Below are positions 34,170 to 47,056 of a stretch of DNA of 64,000 bases, in pieces; position 1 is the stretch's first letter, and each line of letters begins with the position of its first letter. The stretch is taken from assembly GCA_037157565.1 (NCBI GenBank), contig JAZHRO010000073.1, positions 18,792,501 through 18,856,500 of the forward strand. The letters run 5' to 3'. The position numbers and the translations under genes are program-made. The notes under the pieces were generated by a model that was not told the origin of the DNA, searched no databases, and saw only the letters and a list, made by a program, of their open reading frames with translations. This stretch comes from Thalassia testudinum (Eukaryota > Streptophyta > Magnoliopsida > Alismatales > Hydrocharitaceae).

Positions 34170-35720
34170 GAGTCTACAAGGATTCTGGAGAGATGATCTG
34201 CTACTACATTTTGGGCACCAGATTTGTCTTTGATTTCTAAATCAAATTCTTGCAGCAGAAGGATCCATATAATTGATTTGGGTTTTGCATCCTTTTTAGA
34301 CATCAGGTGCCTTAATGTAGTGTGATTTGTGAAGATTGTGACGAGATCCCAGTAGGTAAGGTCTAAACTTCTCTGGAGCAAACACTACGGCTAGCAACTC
34401 TTTTTCTGTAGTGTTGTAGTTTCTTTGAGACTCATCCAGAGTTTTACTAGCATAGTAAATCACAGACGATTTCTTGTCTACCTTTTGTCCCAAGACTACC
34501 CCAATGGCATAATCAAAGGCATCAGTCATGATTTTGAAAGGATGATCCCAATTAAGAGGTTGTAAGGCGAGTGATTGTGTAATATCCTCCTTCAGCTAAT
34601 TGAAAACCTTTAAGCAATTTGAATTAAAATCAAAGGATTGATCTTTTACCAGCAAGTTGCTTAAGGGCCTCACCACCTTAGAAAAGTCCTTAATAAATCG
34701 ACGGTAAAATCCCACATGTCCGAGAAATGATCTTACTTGCTTAACCGTTGAAGGTGGCGGGAGTTTGATTATAATGTCCACCTTGGCCTTATCCACTTCG
34801 ATTCCTTTTTCAGACACAACATGGCCAAGGACTATGCCCTCCTTGACCATGAAGTGACTCTTTTCCTAAGATAGAACAAGATTCACCTCAATGCATTTTT
34901 GTAAAGTCTTTTCAAGATTGATCATACATGATTCAAAAGAGTCCCCGAACACAGAAAAATCATCCATAAAGATTTCCATGAAATCACCCACCATGCCAGA
35001 GAAGATTGCAAGCATGCACCTTTGAAAGGTCGTTAGTGCATTGCATAATCGAAAAGGCATTCTACGGAAGGCAAATGTTCCGTAGAGACATGTGAAGGTG
35101 GTTTTCTCTTGATCCACGGGGTGGATAGCTACTTGATTGTAGCCGGAATAGACATCCAAGAAATAGAAGAATTGTTGGCCGGCTAGTCTTTCCATGATTT
35201 TATCAATGAAGGGGAGTGAAAAGTGGTCTTTCTTGGTTGCACATTCAGCTTCCTGTAGTCGATACAAACTCTCCAAGAGGAAGTTGTGTGGGTTGGAATC
35301 AATTCCCCATTATCATTAGTAATCACAGTCAGCTCGGCTTTCTTAAGAACCACTTGTACAGGACTGATCCACAGGCTGTCAGACATTGGGTAGATTATTC
35401 CCTCATCTAACCACTTGATTATTTCCTTTTTCACTACCTCCCGCATGTTAGGATTCAATCGTCTCTGCATTTCCCGAGAGGGTCTCAATCCGTCCTTAGT
35501 ATAGATTTTGTGGGTGCAGTAAGTGGGACTGATTCCCTTCAGATCATCCAATGTCCAACCAATTGCTCTACTGTTTCTTCTCAAAACTTGAATCGATTGA
35601 TTTTCCTAAGTTTGGGTTAGATGAGAGCTAATGATTAATGGGTAAGTTTGATCAAATCCCAAGAAAACATATTTTAGATGATCTTGAAGAGGTTTAAGTT
35701 CAGGTTTGGGTCTTTGGGAT
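34170..35720 (-). pseudogene. Element D reverse transcriptase and RNase H
   Basis: RT begins near 35720 (LKPLQDHLKYVFLG-like reading). It shows MQRRLNPNMREVVKKEI (35470-35420), a frameshift near 35240, then FLDVYSGYNQVAIHP and FMDDFSVFG with the Asp pair at 34959-34964, LGHVVSEKGIEVD and FLGHVGFYRRF. RNase H follows: [24 protein letters not shown], then [11 protein letters not shown], where the usual Asp of T-D-H is Asn, and ADHLSRI. A stop separates LVLS from EKSHF near 34866 and another is near 34596. Confidence 0.87.
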
Positions 35721-35836
35721 TTTTATAAAGGGTCTAGTGCTGGATCACAATTACCCTCAAAAGGTCTTGGAATCAAGTCAGTGATTGGTGGGTTGACCTC
35801 TTGATTGGTTTGGGTGTCAAGGCTTGTAGGATCAGA

Positions 35837-36460
35837 TTAGGTTATTCCTAATTCCATACAATATTCAACGGTATGGTCCTCAGAATCTTTTATCATGCCA
35901 CATTCCTCAAATTGTTTGATGGCCTTAAAGATGTTAATCTTTGTTTTCTTATCCCCGAATTTGATTTCCATACTGCTAGATTCACAGTTAATAATTGCCT
36001 TGGCTGTAACTAAAAATGGTCTTCCTAGAATTATCGGGGTGTTCTTCAAGTTCTTTGGTACCTCCATGTCAAGGACCAAGAAATCCACAGGAAAATAAAA
36101 ATCATGGACCTTGACAATTATATCCTCAACAATCCCCTATGGTGTGGTCACAGATCGATCAGCCAATTGTAATGTGACCTCAATAGGTTTTAGCTCTCCA
36201 AAGTTAAAATTTTCATATAACGTAGTGGGGATCAAATTTATGGAGGCACCTAAATCTAACAGAGCCTTATCAAAAGTAGTATCTCCAATAACACACGAGA
36301 TCAGAGGGGCTCCTGGATCTTTCTGTTTTCAGGGTAGGTTTATAAGGATAATTACACTAGCTTGTTCGGATAACACTACCCTTTTAGCTAATTTGGCCTG
36401 GCATTTAGGTGTGCACATTTCCTTTAAAAATTTCTCATAGGCTGGGATATTCTCAATAGC
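35837..36460 (-). pseudogene. Element D protease
   Basis: Minus-strand reading with the active-site block LLDLGASINLIPT; DLGAS is the complement of 36242-36256. It is followed by VTLQLADRSV (near 36170-36140), a stop, then FPVDFLVLDMEVPKNLKN, IILGRPFLVTAKAIINC and a tail to 35837. The same blocks are in the A, B and C proteases, so the assignment is firm although the frame is broken at least once (near 36138). Confidence 0.85.
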
Positions 36461-36899
36461 CTCAAGGAGTGGTATGTTCACCTGGACTTGTTTAAAAATA
36501 TCAAGTCACTCCTTAGATGGATTGGTTTTCTTTTTCCTAGGTTTGTTCAAGGCTTCAGGAAAGGTAGCTTGAGAGAAATCACGAATGTTTGGGTCCTGAT
36601 TCTTGTCTTCTTGATCTCCTAGGTCAGATTCGGGTCCTCAAGATCTTGTCTAGGTTTAGATTTAGAGGGGTAAGGATCTTGGATCCGTCTCCCACTTCTC
36701 AAGGTTACCACACAAGCAAAGGCATTAGGGTTAGAAGGTTGAGGTGGGTTCTGCAAAATAGGTGGAGCCTAATTAGGGTTAGCAAAACCAGGTGAGTGCT
36801 GGGGAGCAGGTTGAACTATATGTGCCTATTGCTCCCATGTGTTGTGCTGGTTAACCCTATTGAAGTTTCTTGGGTTTGGGACTGGTTGTGATGGCAACA

Positions 36900-38413
36900 T
36901 CCCGTGTTGTCTAGAATCAACTAGCTAGTTCAATTGTCCCATCAATTCTATCCTCAATCGATTCATTTCTTCCTTATGTCTCAGATTCATTTCTCTCATT
37001 TCTTTGAGGACTAGACTTAGATCAGAGGGCTGGTTTTCCTGAGTAGGTTGTGGCTGATATGTGCGTGGTTGTGTATACCTCCTAGGTTGCCCATAAGTGT
37101 TTGGCTTAGTCAAGTTAGGACCCTGGGTGGGTTTCTAACTTGACCAAGCAAAGTTAGGATAGCTGCGCCATCCATGGTTGTGCGTGTTTGAATAAGGCTC
37201 ATTTCTAGTGTAACCCTGGAGTGCATTCACATCCTCATGATAACTAGACATCAGGATGTCTAGTTCAAAATTCGAGGGCATCAAGGTCTCTCCTTGGTAC
37301 CCAGAAAGAGATGAGTCCAAGTACAGTTGGCTCATAGGTGGAGCCATGGTTATGTCATTGATGTTGTGCACTAATTCCTGACCTAGGAGGTTGGGGAGGT
37401 GGTTGTGGGTCAACGTAGGCACTCCTTGGGTAGGCATAGGATTTACTCTAGATTGTGTACCTAACTCCCACCCTGCAGAAGATTATCCAATTTCTTATCC
37501 AAATTTTCCACATTCTTTCCCACGAGTTCCACCTTGTCTAATCGTTGTGCAATTAATTCTAAATCAACCGAGTGTGAATTATTGTTTACTTCATAAACTC
37601 TGCTTCTTGGTTGATTAGCTCTGTTAAAAGCAGACATTGAGGCATTGTTGAGGGAATTTTTGCTCATAGTCTCAAATAATTGAAAGGCTCCCTCAGCGTC
37701 TCTACTTAGGAAATTGTCCCCACATGCCGCATCAACAAAATTCTTCAAATTATCATTTAACCCATAATAGAAAATATGAGCCAAGTGACACTTTGGAATC
37801 CCATGATGAGGGCATTTCCTAGTTAAATCATTAAACCTCTCCCAAGCCTCATGTAGTTGTTCCCCAGGGTTCTGCTTAAAGGTTGTAATGGCACATCTAA
37901 GGGCATTCGTTTTTCCTATGGGAAAGAATTTCTTCAGGAATGTGCTTCTCAGATCTTCCCATATCAGGATTGGTCTACCAATAGTCCTCAACCAATGAGC
38001 AGCTCCATTTTTTAAGGAGAATGGAAACATTTTCATCATCAAGGTACCCTCATTCATGTTCCTAGGGCCAAAGGTCCTTCCTATGTGTAGAAGTTCTTCA
38101 AGGTGGTGGAAGGGGTCATCAGAATCGCGACCATAGAAGTGGGGAATCAAATTGATAATCTAAGGTTTGAGTTCAAAATCTTCCCCATCCTGAGGTACCC
38201 TGACAAAGGGTTCAAGTTGAGCATTAGGAGGGCTGTAAAAGTCATGGAGAGGCTGGTCTCTCCCAGTTTGGAGTCGGGTGATGGCTTGCACGATGACCTG
38301 CATCTGCCTATCATGTTGCTGGCCCTGTTTAGTGATTTGCCTCTATAAGAGGGTCATTGGATCCAGATTTTTTCTTCCTCTTCGATCTCAGCTTCCTCGT
38401 GATGACTAGCCAT
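36900..38413 (-). pseudogene. gag: Element D gag
   Basis: The likely start is the complement of 38411-38413 (MASHHEEAEIEEEEKIW), an acidic N-terminus, followed within 20 codons by a stop and shifts. The capsid part is open from 38150 to 37461: IPHFYGRDSDDPFHHLEEL, FSLKNGAAHWLRTIGRP, KKFFPIGKTNALRCAITTF, LTRKCPHHGIPK. These are the same blocks in the same order as in A, B and C. The C-terminal part (37437-36925) is Asn/Gln/Pro-rich with PYSNTHNHGWRSYPNF, a block also seen in A, B and C gag. I see no zinc knuckle. Confidence 0.82.
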
Positions 38414-39973
38414 TGCAGAGGACTCAGATTCAGATTCTGGATAAATAGGTCTTCTTCTAGGATTTCTTTCTAATGGTGGTAGCAAATCAGGATTTTGAGA
38501 TCTTCTACCTTACATGCACTAGAAAAATGTTTGTAAATGAGAGAGAGAAGACAGATGAGAGAGTACCCCACCCTTTCAATGAAAGTAATCAAACTGGTCC
38601 TTAGAGTGTTAATCCTAAATAGACCTAATCCTAGATCCCCAAAACACAACTGTGTTATATCAACCCTTGAATTACTTAGCTGGCCAGAAGGGTGGGACCC
38701 CCTAGGACACCCCACACGGCAGGACACTACTAAAGGTTAACGTGGTTACTACACCAACCTTTCTTGTCACTAGTAGGTCTAAGTAGACAAGGCCTTGACC
38801 TTAGCCCAATCTAATTTCAAGTCCCCAAGAGTATTAGTTCTGCCTAAGATGCGTCTACTCAGTTTTAGGCTTGGGTTTGATGTGCTTTTTGGAATATGAT
38901 GAGTATTAGGGGGGTGTTTGCCCTTAAAATTGATTTCAAATGTGTGCAGTGTTCAGGCAAAGGGTTCACAAACAAATTTTTTTATGATGAAGTGAATTTT
39001 AAGACTCAAATGCTTGTATTAGTAAATTTTAGGGTTTACTTGATTTAATATCTTCAATCAAAGTTCTAATGAAACACACAAGAGTTCTACAAATCCTAAT
39101 TGTTTTATATATTTCTTTTAAGTATGGAAATACAAGTATGCTCTATCTTTAATGTGAAACTCTAAGCACAGATAGTTGCCAGATGTTCTTTTAAGTCCAA
39201 AAATCAGATGAGTGGTGTAACCCAAGTAATGCAATCAATTGGACCTATTGCACCACTAACTGGGCACTCAGAAAATATTTTTTAAGAATTTTTAATGCAT
39301 GTTTTTTATTTTTTTTCTGAATTAAAGTGTACTGGGGGTTTTGTAGTCTGTTTTGAACCCCAGTTAGTGATTGAATAATCCATGTAATCAAGTATGCAAG
39401 AAATATTTTTTTCAGATTGTTCCTAAATTCTTGATTATCTCAGAAATTCAGTACCACAAATTTCAAGTCAATTGGAGTGGAATAAAAATTCCTATGACAT
39501 TTTGAACTTCAAAAAATGAGGAATAGTAATCGAATTGATAACAAATCAGTGCATGAATTTTAAAATTTTTTTTATAACTCAGATTTACGTAAATTTGGAT
39601 ATGTTATTCCTGACTTCAAAACTCACGTCCAATAAAAATTTGAGAATTTTTAGATGTGCGAATCTTCGGGAATTGAATTTATAAGTTAAGAGTTTCTTTT
39701 AGCCCGAAAATCACTAACAAGAGAGAGAAAGAATTTTTTTTTTCAATAAGCAAGCAAATTCTAACTAATCCTAAGGTTCAAACAAATCCTTTTTTTTAAT
39801 CTTTTTTCTTTAATCTAACTAATCTAACTACAGCTACTTAATGGAGATTCGAACCCACAATTTCTCCATTTGTCATGTCCTATTTAGATTTCCATGCTTC
39901 CTGAAATCAACGGAAAAATAGCAAGTTAGAGATCTCAAATAAGCACAAAAAAGCTTCAAAAATTTTCGTTGCC
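38414..39973 (-). other. Element D leader, no gene seen
   Basis: 1.56 kb between PBS and gag, AT-rich, without a long frame. The block 38790-38880 in complement (ctcttggggacttga...) is faintly like other leaders, but no specific motif is supported. Confidence 0.5.
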
Positions 39974-39991
39974 TCCTCGACAATGGCGTCA
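39974..39991 (-). other. Primer binding site of element D (tRNA-Asp type)
   Basis: The complement reads tgacgccattgtcgagga, three bases from the LTR edge at 39995. Four differences from the perfect site, all transitions. Confidence 0.75.
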
Positions 39992-39994
39992 ACT

Positions 39995-40185
39995 TGGTCA
40001 TCACCGCTAGACTCATTAGAAAGATATGATATTATCGTTGTAGTGTGAATCGCGATGGAACAAATAAATTTATTAGAACCGGGAGCATCGGGTCGTTCAC
40101 AGGGAGGCAATCACGATTTATATTGAAGCTTTTCAATAAAACTCGTACTAAATAGATATTTATATATGTATATATATATAGATAG
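39995..40185 (-). repeat. Element D 5' LTR fragment
   Basis: Matches the outer part of the 3' LTR (29346-29536): both have ccgctaga, attatcgttgtagtg and the block tttcaa..aaaactc before the atatatgtatat run. It ends at 40185 (gatag), where the B LTR starts; in the 3' LTR the sequence continues gatagatatcagac. Confidence 0.85.
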
Positions 40186-43138
40186 TGATGAGAACCTCAC
40201 CATGAGCCCTAACTAGCTCATTTTGACCTAAGAAAGTGAACAAAAGCACCTGCATAACCTAAAGGAAGGCCTAACTCAAGAGATCACTAATTTAGGAAGA
40301 AAACATGAAACAAAGGGTAAAACTGCAATTTTACCATTGCAGTTCATCAACAGGATTTTTCAGGGGCTAAACATAGGTCAATTGGATTTAATAAGAGGAA
40401 AAGTGTGATGGTTCAGTCAAAAAATGGTTATGGTGAGATTTAAGAATTAAATGACATTCTATAACCCAAAAATAAACCCACTTAATTTCACAAGGTTTCA
40501 GTCAGGATAACAATCAACTAAACCCTCTAAAATTCATGGAAAAATATCCCCTAGGGTTTAGAACCTTCAATTTGGCCTTTGGAATCTATTTTGACCTAGA
40601 TTGGGGTCCTAGCTCAATATTTGACCAAATTTGGGTTTTTGTACAAAATGTCTAGTCAAACGTAGTAAAACCTGAAATCTAACTTTACCATTGGATTCCT
40701 TAGGTCCAAATTAAGTTTGTACCAAAATTTGGACCTAAGGGAAGGCCATCTTGACCTACTTTGCAAAATAGTCCACCAAATTACATTCTGGCCCCTAACT
40801 TTTGAAAACCCTTACGCAAACCCCCTCAACTTCCTCATAACTTTTTGCATTCTGGTCCCTCTACCATTGCAACAGAGGACCCATACCTCCGGCAAAGTTT
40901 CAAGGAGGATTTCTCCTCGCTTCCCCAGGGAGCTACTCTCAGATTTGAAAGGGGGGTCCTCTGAGAAATCTCCTACCGTCTGAGCAACTTCCCATGCCTT
41001 GATTCGCACCATACCTCTTGTGCGAACGCTCGAAAGGCATGGGTATCGTACCCGCGGCGACCTCCGATGAGAGTCTTTCTCGCCTTCCAAGCGTCTGATC
41101 CTCTACCTGTGCCTGCAAAAGAAGCTCCAGGTCCAGCCGCTTCTTCCAAGCTTGTTTTGGCCTGAGAATTCCCCTGAATTCCATCCTCCCTCATCTTCGG
41201 CCATCTTCCTACAAGCTCCAGCGACCTCTCCTCCCTCCTCTCGTCACTCTTCCACCATACCAATGGCAGAGTCATCTTCGCCTTGCTCCTCCGCTTCGTG
41301 CCGTACCCACGCGAGCCTCTCCAACCCCTTCCTCATCGCCGTCATCCTCACCTTAGGGTTTTTGTCTCCGACGACGGAAAATACACGCTGGTCGCCCTCC
41401 GCCTCCCCCTTCATCCAGATACCCTCAGTTAAGTTTCTCTCTCCCAACCTTGCACTTTCCCTTTCTTTATTTCACAAAATCACCCTCAACAGCCACTGAC
41501 CACCTTCGTTTCCCTCATCTCCAGCTGACCACCGCCGAAGGCACTCCCGTCGCTCCACCCATCCACATGCCTCGCCACCTACCTCAGAACATTCACCATC
41601 ACCCATTGATCATCATTGAACCCTTCACTGACCGCCATCACCTCCCCAAGTGCTCCTCAAACACATCCATCACAACTGCCATAGAGCGACCTAGGCACGT
41701 ACGCCTAGGTTGCCCCGCGGCCAGCTACCCACCGTTTCACCTTTTCCCTGACACGGCGAAGCTCCCCATGTGGTTTAATGAGGCCGCAAGGCTGTCTTTG
41801 TGAGTTTCAGATCTGACCCCTCCACCGCCATTAGCGACGGCTCAAAGGAGCTCGCAAGATCGCTCCAGGCCGAAGCGCTCCAGGTTCCCAGGTCCAGAAG
41901 GTGCAGGTTGGTCTCGCTCATACATCCATCCAGACAGTTGGCTCTACGAGGCACCCAGCTGCAGCAATTGAGAGAAGAACCTCACCTGCGGGTGCAAGCG
42001 AAGCGGGTGGGACTTTTAGTCCCACCTTGGAAACTCAGGAGAGCGGTGAGACATTTTTATTGAATTTGTGTTTTCTTCTCTTCGCCTCAAGACACGGGGT
42101 GAGGTCCCCTCGCCCACACTTACCTGCCTCGTCCGGGACCCAAGCCCCCGCGGACCTGGCTGACCGACCCGATTAACCCCACACTCCTCGCGCACCACCC
42201 ATGCCGGTGCACCTGGACCTGGGTGCACGAAACCCAACCCGATTACCCGGCTCTGGGAGAGCGTACCTAAGAGAGAAATTGAGAGAGAGACGCGAGGGAG
42301 GGTAGGGGTAGGTTTTGCTTCTGTGTGTGTGAGCAGGGAAGAAGAGGAAGCTAAAGGTGCAGTCGCAGCCAAAGCTAAGGCAACGAGGAAGAAGAAGAGA
42401 AAGAAGAGGAGCAGCTGAAGAAGAAGATCATGGGCAAAGGTAGGAGAAGGACTCGAAGGCAGAAGACAAGGCCAAGGAGGAAGAAGCACTGTAGCCGAAG
42501 GGAAGAAAGAAGAAGAAGCCAAGGAGGAAGAAGCACTGTAGCCGAAGGGAAGAAAGAAGAAGCCAAGGAGGAAGCGCGGCTAAAGAAGACTACAGAGGAA
42601 GAAGATAGGAAGAAGAAGCTAGCCGTAGAAAAGAAGAGAAGGAAGGAGCTGAGGAAAGTCAAGTGCGAGAAAAGAAGAAAAAGACTGCAGAAGAAAGAAG
42701 AAGAAGAAGCCAAGGAGGAGGCAAGAACAGAAGAAGAAGCCAAGAAGGACTTAGCCACAGCAGAGGCTAAAGAAGAAAAGGAGTCAGTGATCAGTAAAGG
42801 AAGAAAGAAGAAAAAAATGAGAAAAGTACTGTAGCAATGCAAGTTTAAGACATCTGATTCACAAAATCAGACGTCTGATTCACAAGGAAAAAATAGACAT
42901 CGAAGAAGAGAGAACATTCTTTTTGCATCTTTTTATCTTTTCATTGCATTAAGATTATTGTTGAACACTATCTTTTGAGTAATTTGGGATTGTGATCTTA
43001 GTTCTAAAATGCCAATTTGCTCCCTAAGTTCGACCTCGGATACCTAGGTTTTCGAGTAAAAAAAATTCTTATTTGTTTTCGCGGCAATTTCATACTACAA
43101 CGAACATCTTTTAAAACACAACTTCGCCACCAATAACA
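40186..43138 (+). repeat. Element B 5' LTR
   Basis: 2953 bp, beginning tgatgagaacctcacc and ending caccaataaca. It is collinear with the A LTR but clearly diverged. It has a two-level hairpin at 40991-41043 (cccatgcctt with aaggcatggg; inside it ttcgcac with gtgcgaa) at the place of A's hairpin 2. Near its end are two gacgtctgattc-type motifs (42848-42880). The purine-rich part (42255-42835) contains a duplicated ~47-bp unit. Confidence 0.85.
42471..42575 (+). repeat. 47/44-bp tandem repeat in the purine tract of the B LTR
   Basis: Units begin gccaaggagg at 42471, 42518 and 42562; the first two contain gaagcactgtagccgaaggg. The tract can be read as a Lys/Glu/Arg-rich frame of 134 codons (42430-42834), but A's equivalent is not open in the same way. 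Confidence 0.8.
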
Positions 43139-43144
43139 TTTTTT

Positions 43145-43162
43145 TGGCATCATTGCCGGGGA
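43145..43162 (+). other. Primer binding site of element B (tRNA-Asp type)
   Basis: tggcatcattgccgggga; three transitions away from the perfect site of C. It lies six bases after the LTR end. Confidence 0.78.
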
Positions 43163-44247
43163 GCAACGGGCATTTTAGAAACTTTGATCACAACCTTTGA
43201 TTCAGTACTGACTTAATTTCTCTCTTCTGTTGTGTTTGTCTCAGGGAAAGCCGAGAAAAGAAAAGCAGCCACACAACAACCACACCAAGGAGCAGGTAAA
43301 CTTCCATTAGCCCTCTCTTTTAATCCCCTCAAAGTTTGAAAAAAAAAAAAGAAAACAAAGAAAAATCAATCTAGGGCTACCTGCTTCCATATTTAGTAAT
43401 TCACCAAAGTTGCTTGATTTTTACTTTCAACACATTTTGAATTGCATATCCAATTAAGGTAACTAGGGCTAAAACCTTTTTGATTGAGCCCTAGATACCA
43501 ATTTTTAAGGCAACTAAATTGGACCAACTAGAGCCAACCTAAGGATTACAAAGCTAGGGTTTTTAGAGACACATCTCTTAAGCAAAGAAGCAAAAATTTC
43601 AAAAAGAGGTGTGCCTAAGCCTTGTTTGAAAAGATCTATCCAAGAGAAACCCTAAGCAAATCAGTCTCTTAATCCATTTGAACCCTAGAAGCAAGGACCT
43701 AAAAGCTCTCAAAGGAACAAAGAGGTGAAGTTGTTCCTTTGGGTCAACCAACCTTAAAATTAGGTCATTGTTTGCACTCAAAAGACCTAAAGTTCAAGTG
43801 GAACCCTAAGCACCTTGATCTTAAGTAAAAAAGGTAGACTTCAGAGGTCAAGGTCCCCATTCTGGTCTACCTGGAATCTTAGTGACAAGAGAGGTCGGGT
43901 GGGGGAAACCCTGTAACCCGTGGGGACGCTCTACCGTGTAGGGGTCTTCGCGGGACTCTCCCTCTCTGGCTGCCCAGGTATTTCTCAGGTGGACGACCTT
44001 TCTGACTAAGGGGTATCATCCGCCCCGAACCTCTATAGTCACCCAATATATTTTGGGTGTCTCGATTGGGTCCAGCACATTCTGATCTCATCAAATCCTT
44101 CGGTGCATGTTTGGTAGGAGGTCCCTAAGACCTCCTTTAGAAATCCACTCTCCCCGAGGTCAAGCCTCGACACCCTTGTTTGTGCAGCAACCCCACCACA
44201 TAGATCTTTCCTCTGATCTAGAACCAAGTTCTCCTTCTTCTTCTATC
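43163..44247 (+). other. Element B leader, no gene seen
   Basis: Collinear with A's leader 4933-6022; best preserved around 43860-44040 (gacaagagaggtc, ctctccctctct, ggtatcatccgcc). No long frame. Confidence 0.6.
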
Positions 44248-46000
44248 ATGGCACAACCTGTTGAAGAAGAGAACAACCTTGAGCACCAGCTTTAGCGCGT
44301 AAATGATCTCTTCCAAAACTTTGTAAACCCACCGCAACATCCTATGATGCGAGATCACTATAATCCCACTGCGGTGGCAATCGAGCCTCGAGTCCAAATC
44401 TCGGCTGGAGGTCCTGATTCCGAACTCAAGCCCAATATGATTCATGCCATACCAAAATTCCATGGGCTTAACTCCGAGGATTCATTCCAACACATTAAAC
44501 AGCTCAAGCATCTGGCCCAGACTTTGGGTCAGATGCGCAAAATCGGGATATTCTACTCATGAAGATGTTTTCTTTCTCCCTCATGGACAAGGCTACTCAT
44601 TGGTATCAAACTCAGACCCGTCCGAGCAACACATGGGATGAACTTCAGTCTGAATTTTTGAAGTTCTTTCCCGTTGGCCGGACAAATGCCTTGCGCCATC
44701 AGATCACTCATATCACCCAACAAATTGGAGAACCTCTTCATGAGGCATGGGACCTGTTCTTAGATCTCATGCGAAAGTGCCCCCATCACAGAGTTCCTAA
44801 ATGGGAACAAGTCCAGTCTTTTTACCAGGGACTCCGTGAAGACATCCGATTATTCGTCAATGCAACCTGCGGAGGAAACATCATGGGTCAACATGAGGAC
44901 ACTGTGTGGGAGATTCTCGAAGATATGTGCAAGAACTCCATCAACAATGACTCCATGGGCTTATTCGACCGGACTAATGCCCGCGCATCAATGAATCTTA
45001 GGGGAGAACATGAGACGTAGGGCCTGTCCGCATCTGTTGACTTGGAGCTGATGGCCAGTCGGTTGGACAAGGTCTCTATCATAGAGAAGAAGGAGGACGA
45101 GCTAACTCGGCATTTGCAGCGAGCCACCTCTGCGTAGAACTCTTTCGCACATCCACCTCTCACGAGGGAAACTGTGCAAACATCTATCACTGATCTTCTT
45201 AGGGGATGGACCCGTATCCACCCCCGTCTGACTCTAGGACCAGAGGGACCTCCGATCCACTCTATTCTAGTAGGGGGAACTCTGAACCCCCATACTATGA
45301 CTTTCCTGAGGCTCCTCAGATCGGCAAGGACCTCAACTCCATCTAGAATGACCCATGTTCCAACACCTACAACCCTGGATGGCGAAATCATCCCAACTTT
45401 CAATGGGCGGGAAATTCTCAAAATCAAAGACCACCTTATCAACCCCGTCCACAAGCCCCTCGTCCATATCAGCCGCCTCAGCCTCGGCCCAACCCCACCT
45501 ATCAATCTAGGCCAAACCAAGATCAAATGACTCTTATCCTTCAAACACTGGCAGACATTCAGAAAACGAATGCGGCAATACAAAAACAACACAAGGACGA
45601 GATCACAGAGGTTCGCAACCAACTCGCTCAGATGGCAAATTCATGCCAACCGGGCACACTTCCTTCTCAACCTCTGCTGAACCCAAATAACATGCCGACC
45701 TAGAGGTGTGTTATGAACCCAAATCCAAGCCACGCACATATGATTTATCAGGCCCCTACTATTCCATCACCTGACGGGATGGAAGCTTCGACATCTTATG
45801 CAGGATTTCAATAGCAGCCACCCATTTTACCAACCCCAAACCAGAACCAAGCAGGACTAAACTCCGTAACAACCCGTAGTGGTAAAGCAACGCAAGACCC
45901 ACCTTATCCAAACCACTCCAAGCCTGGAAGTGATCCAAGCGCTAGGATAGTTATCCAGGATGTCCCTATCCCAGATCAAGAACCTGGACCTATTCTAGAG
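44248..46000 (+). pseudogene. gag: Element B gag, broken
   Basis: The start at 44248 (MAQPVEEENNLEHQL) is equivalent to A's start. A TAG follows at 44293-44295 where A has CAG. The capsid blocks FHGLNSEDSFQHIKQL, then after a one-base shift near 44540 SFSLMDKATHWYQT, FFPVGRTNALRHQI and LMRKCPHHRVPKWEQ, continue to a stop at 45018-45020. The region onward (DLELMASRLDKVSIIEKK, then the Pro/Asn-rich tail around 45350-45530) is in several frames. Gag would form the particle; this copy cannot make a full product. Confidence 0.83.
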
Positions 46001-46815
46001 GAACCAACCAAGGTTCTGTTTCCCATGGCCTTGACCAAGGGAAAAAGGATAGCTAAACATCCCTTAAGGAGGATCTGGTCAAGCTCTTTGAACAGGTCCA
46101 GATAAACATCCCTTTGATGGATGCAATCTGCCACGTATTGGCTTACGCACGATTTCTGAAAGACATGTGTACACCCAAGTGTAAGTCGCAAACCAAAAGT
46201 GGGAGTCCCATCATACTGTCAGAGCAAGCCAGCTCTGTAATCTTGAGTAAACTCCCACCCAAGGCTAAAGACCTAGGCACTCCCTTGGTTTCATGTAAAA
46301 TTGGTGAAACCCAATTCAACAGAGCCTTGTTAGACCTAGGTGCCTCCATAAACCTAATACCTACATCCCTCCTTAACCACCTTGAAGAGTCCGAGCTTAA
46401 ACCGACAAAGGTGACATTGCAGTTAGCTGATTAATCCATCAAGTCACCTAAAGGAATACTCAAGGATGTCATTGTTAGGGTACGGGATTTCTACTTCCCG
46501 GTAGATTTCATAGTTCTAGATATGGATGCACCTGAGAACCCAAGGGATACACCGATTATACTAGGGAGACCTTTTCTGGCTACTACTAGGGCCAACATAA
46601 GCTGTGAGGAGGGCCAAATAGAATTAAAATTTGGGAACCAAACTCTAAAGATTGACATCTTTAAGGCCCAACAAGAGATTAATTGCGGTGTTATAGAACA
46701 AATATGTGATATCAAAGCCGTGGTTGATGAACCGCATATCGAGGACAACCTGATTATCCCCGATCAACCACAAGAAGATCAAAACCTACAAATAAAGGAG
46801 TCTGAACCTATCTAG
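46001..46815 (+). pseudogene. Element B protease
   Basis: The frame 46114-46434 has LLDLGASINLIPTSLLNHL (DLGAS near 46336-46350). A TAA at 46432-46434 stands where A has CGA. The frame then continues with FPVDFIVLDMDAPENPRD, IILGRPFLATTRANISC to 46815. Collinear with A 7780-8640; B keeps the more usual GRPFL where A has GIPLL. Confidence 0.85.
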
Positions 46816-47056
46816 ATACACCCATAACTCCTACCCTTGTTCCTGACACACACCCTGAACCACCCGATGCTGCTGACAATCCCGTCCTAGAACTCAAGCT
46901 CCTTCCCGATCATCTGAAATATGTCTTTTTGGGTTCCAATCAGACGTTTCCTGTGATTATAAACTCCAGACTCACACCTGACCAGGAATCCCGCCTGATT
47001 ACTGTTCTCCAGCAACATTGTAGAGCCATTGGATGGACTCTTGATGATTTGACTGG
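46816..47056 (+). pseudogene. Element B RT, N-terminal part before the C insertion
   Basis: Reads LLPDHLKYVFLGSNQTF, then LTPDQESRLITVLQQH and AIGWTLDDLTG, as in A 8660-8820. It ends in actgg (47052-47056), the left copy of C's target duplication; the reading picks up at 60493-60498 (aatgg then tatcaacccc). Confidence 0.85.
47052..47056. repeat. Target-site duplication of element C (left copy, actgg)
   Basis: Pairs with aatgg at 60493-60497, one difference. Joining the flanks restores the collinearity with element A in the start of RT. Confidence 0.85.

Larger units (their letters stand above)
29346..40185 (-). mobile_element. Element D: Athila-type element on the minus strand, 5' LTR cut by element B
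   Basis: On the plus strand the order is 3' LTR (29346-31048), 3' non-coding region, integrase, RT-RNase H, protease, gag, leader, PBS (39974-39991) and the first 191 bp of the 5' LTR (39995-40185), where element B begins. The rest of the 5' LTR should lie beyond B, outside the window. Coding blocks and the tRNA-Asp-type PBS place D in the Athila branch; its 3' region resembles that of C, not of A and B. Confidence 0.88.

Noticed and set aside
42430..42834. 134-codon Lys/Glu/Arg-rich frame
   Set aside because: It comes from the GA-rich tract of the B LTR with tandem duplicates; the equivalent A tract is not open in the same frame.
42016..42842. Minus-strand Ser/Phe/Leu-rich frames that look like membrane segments
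   Set aside because: They are the reverse reading of the purine-rich tract; such Leu/Phe/Ser runs arise from poly-purine complement.
44888..45622. Minus-strand frame of 244 codons
   Set aside because: Antisense to B gag, whose blocks are shared with A, C and D; A's antisense has a similar but broken frame.
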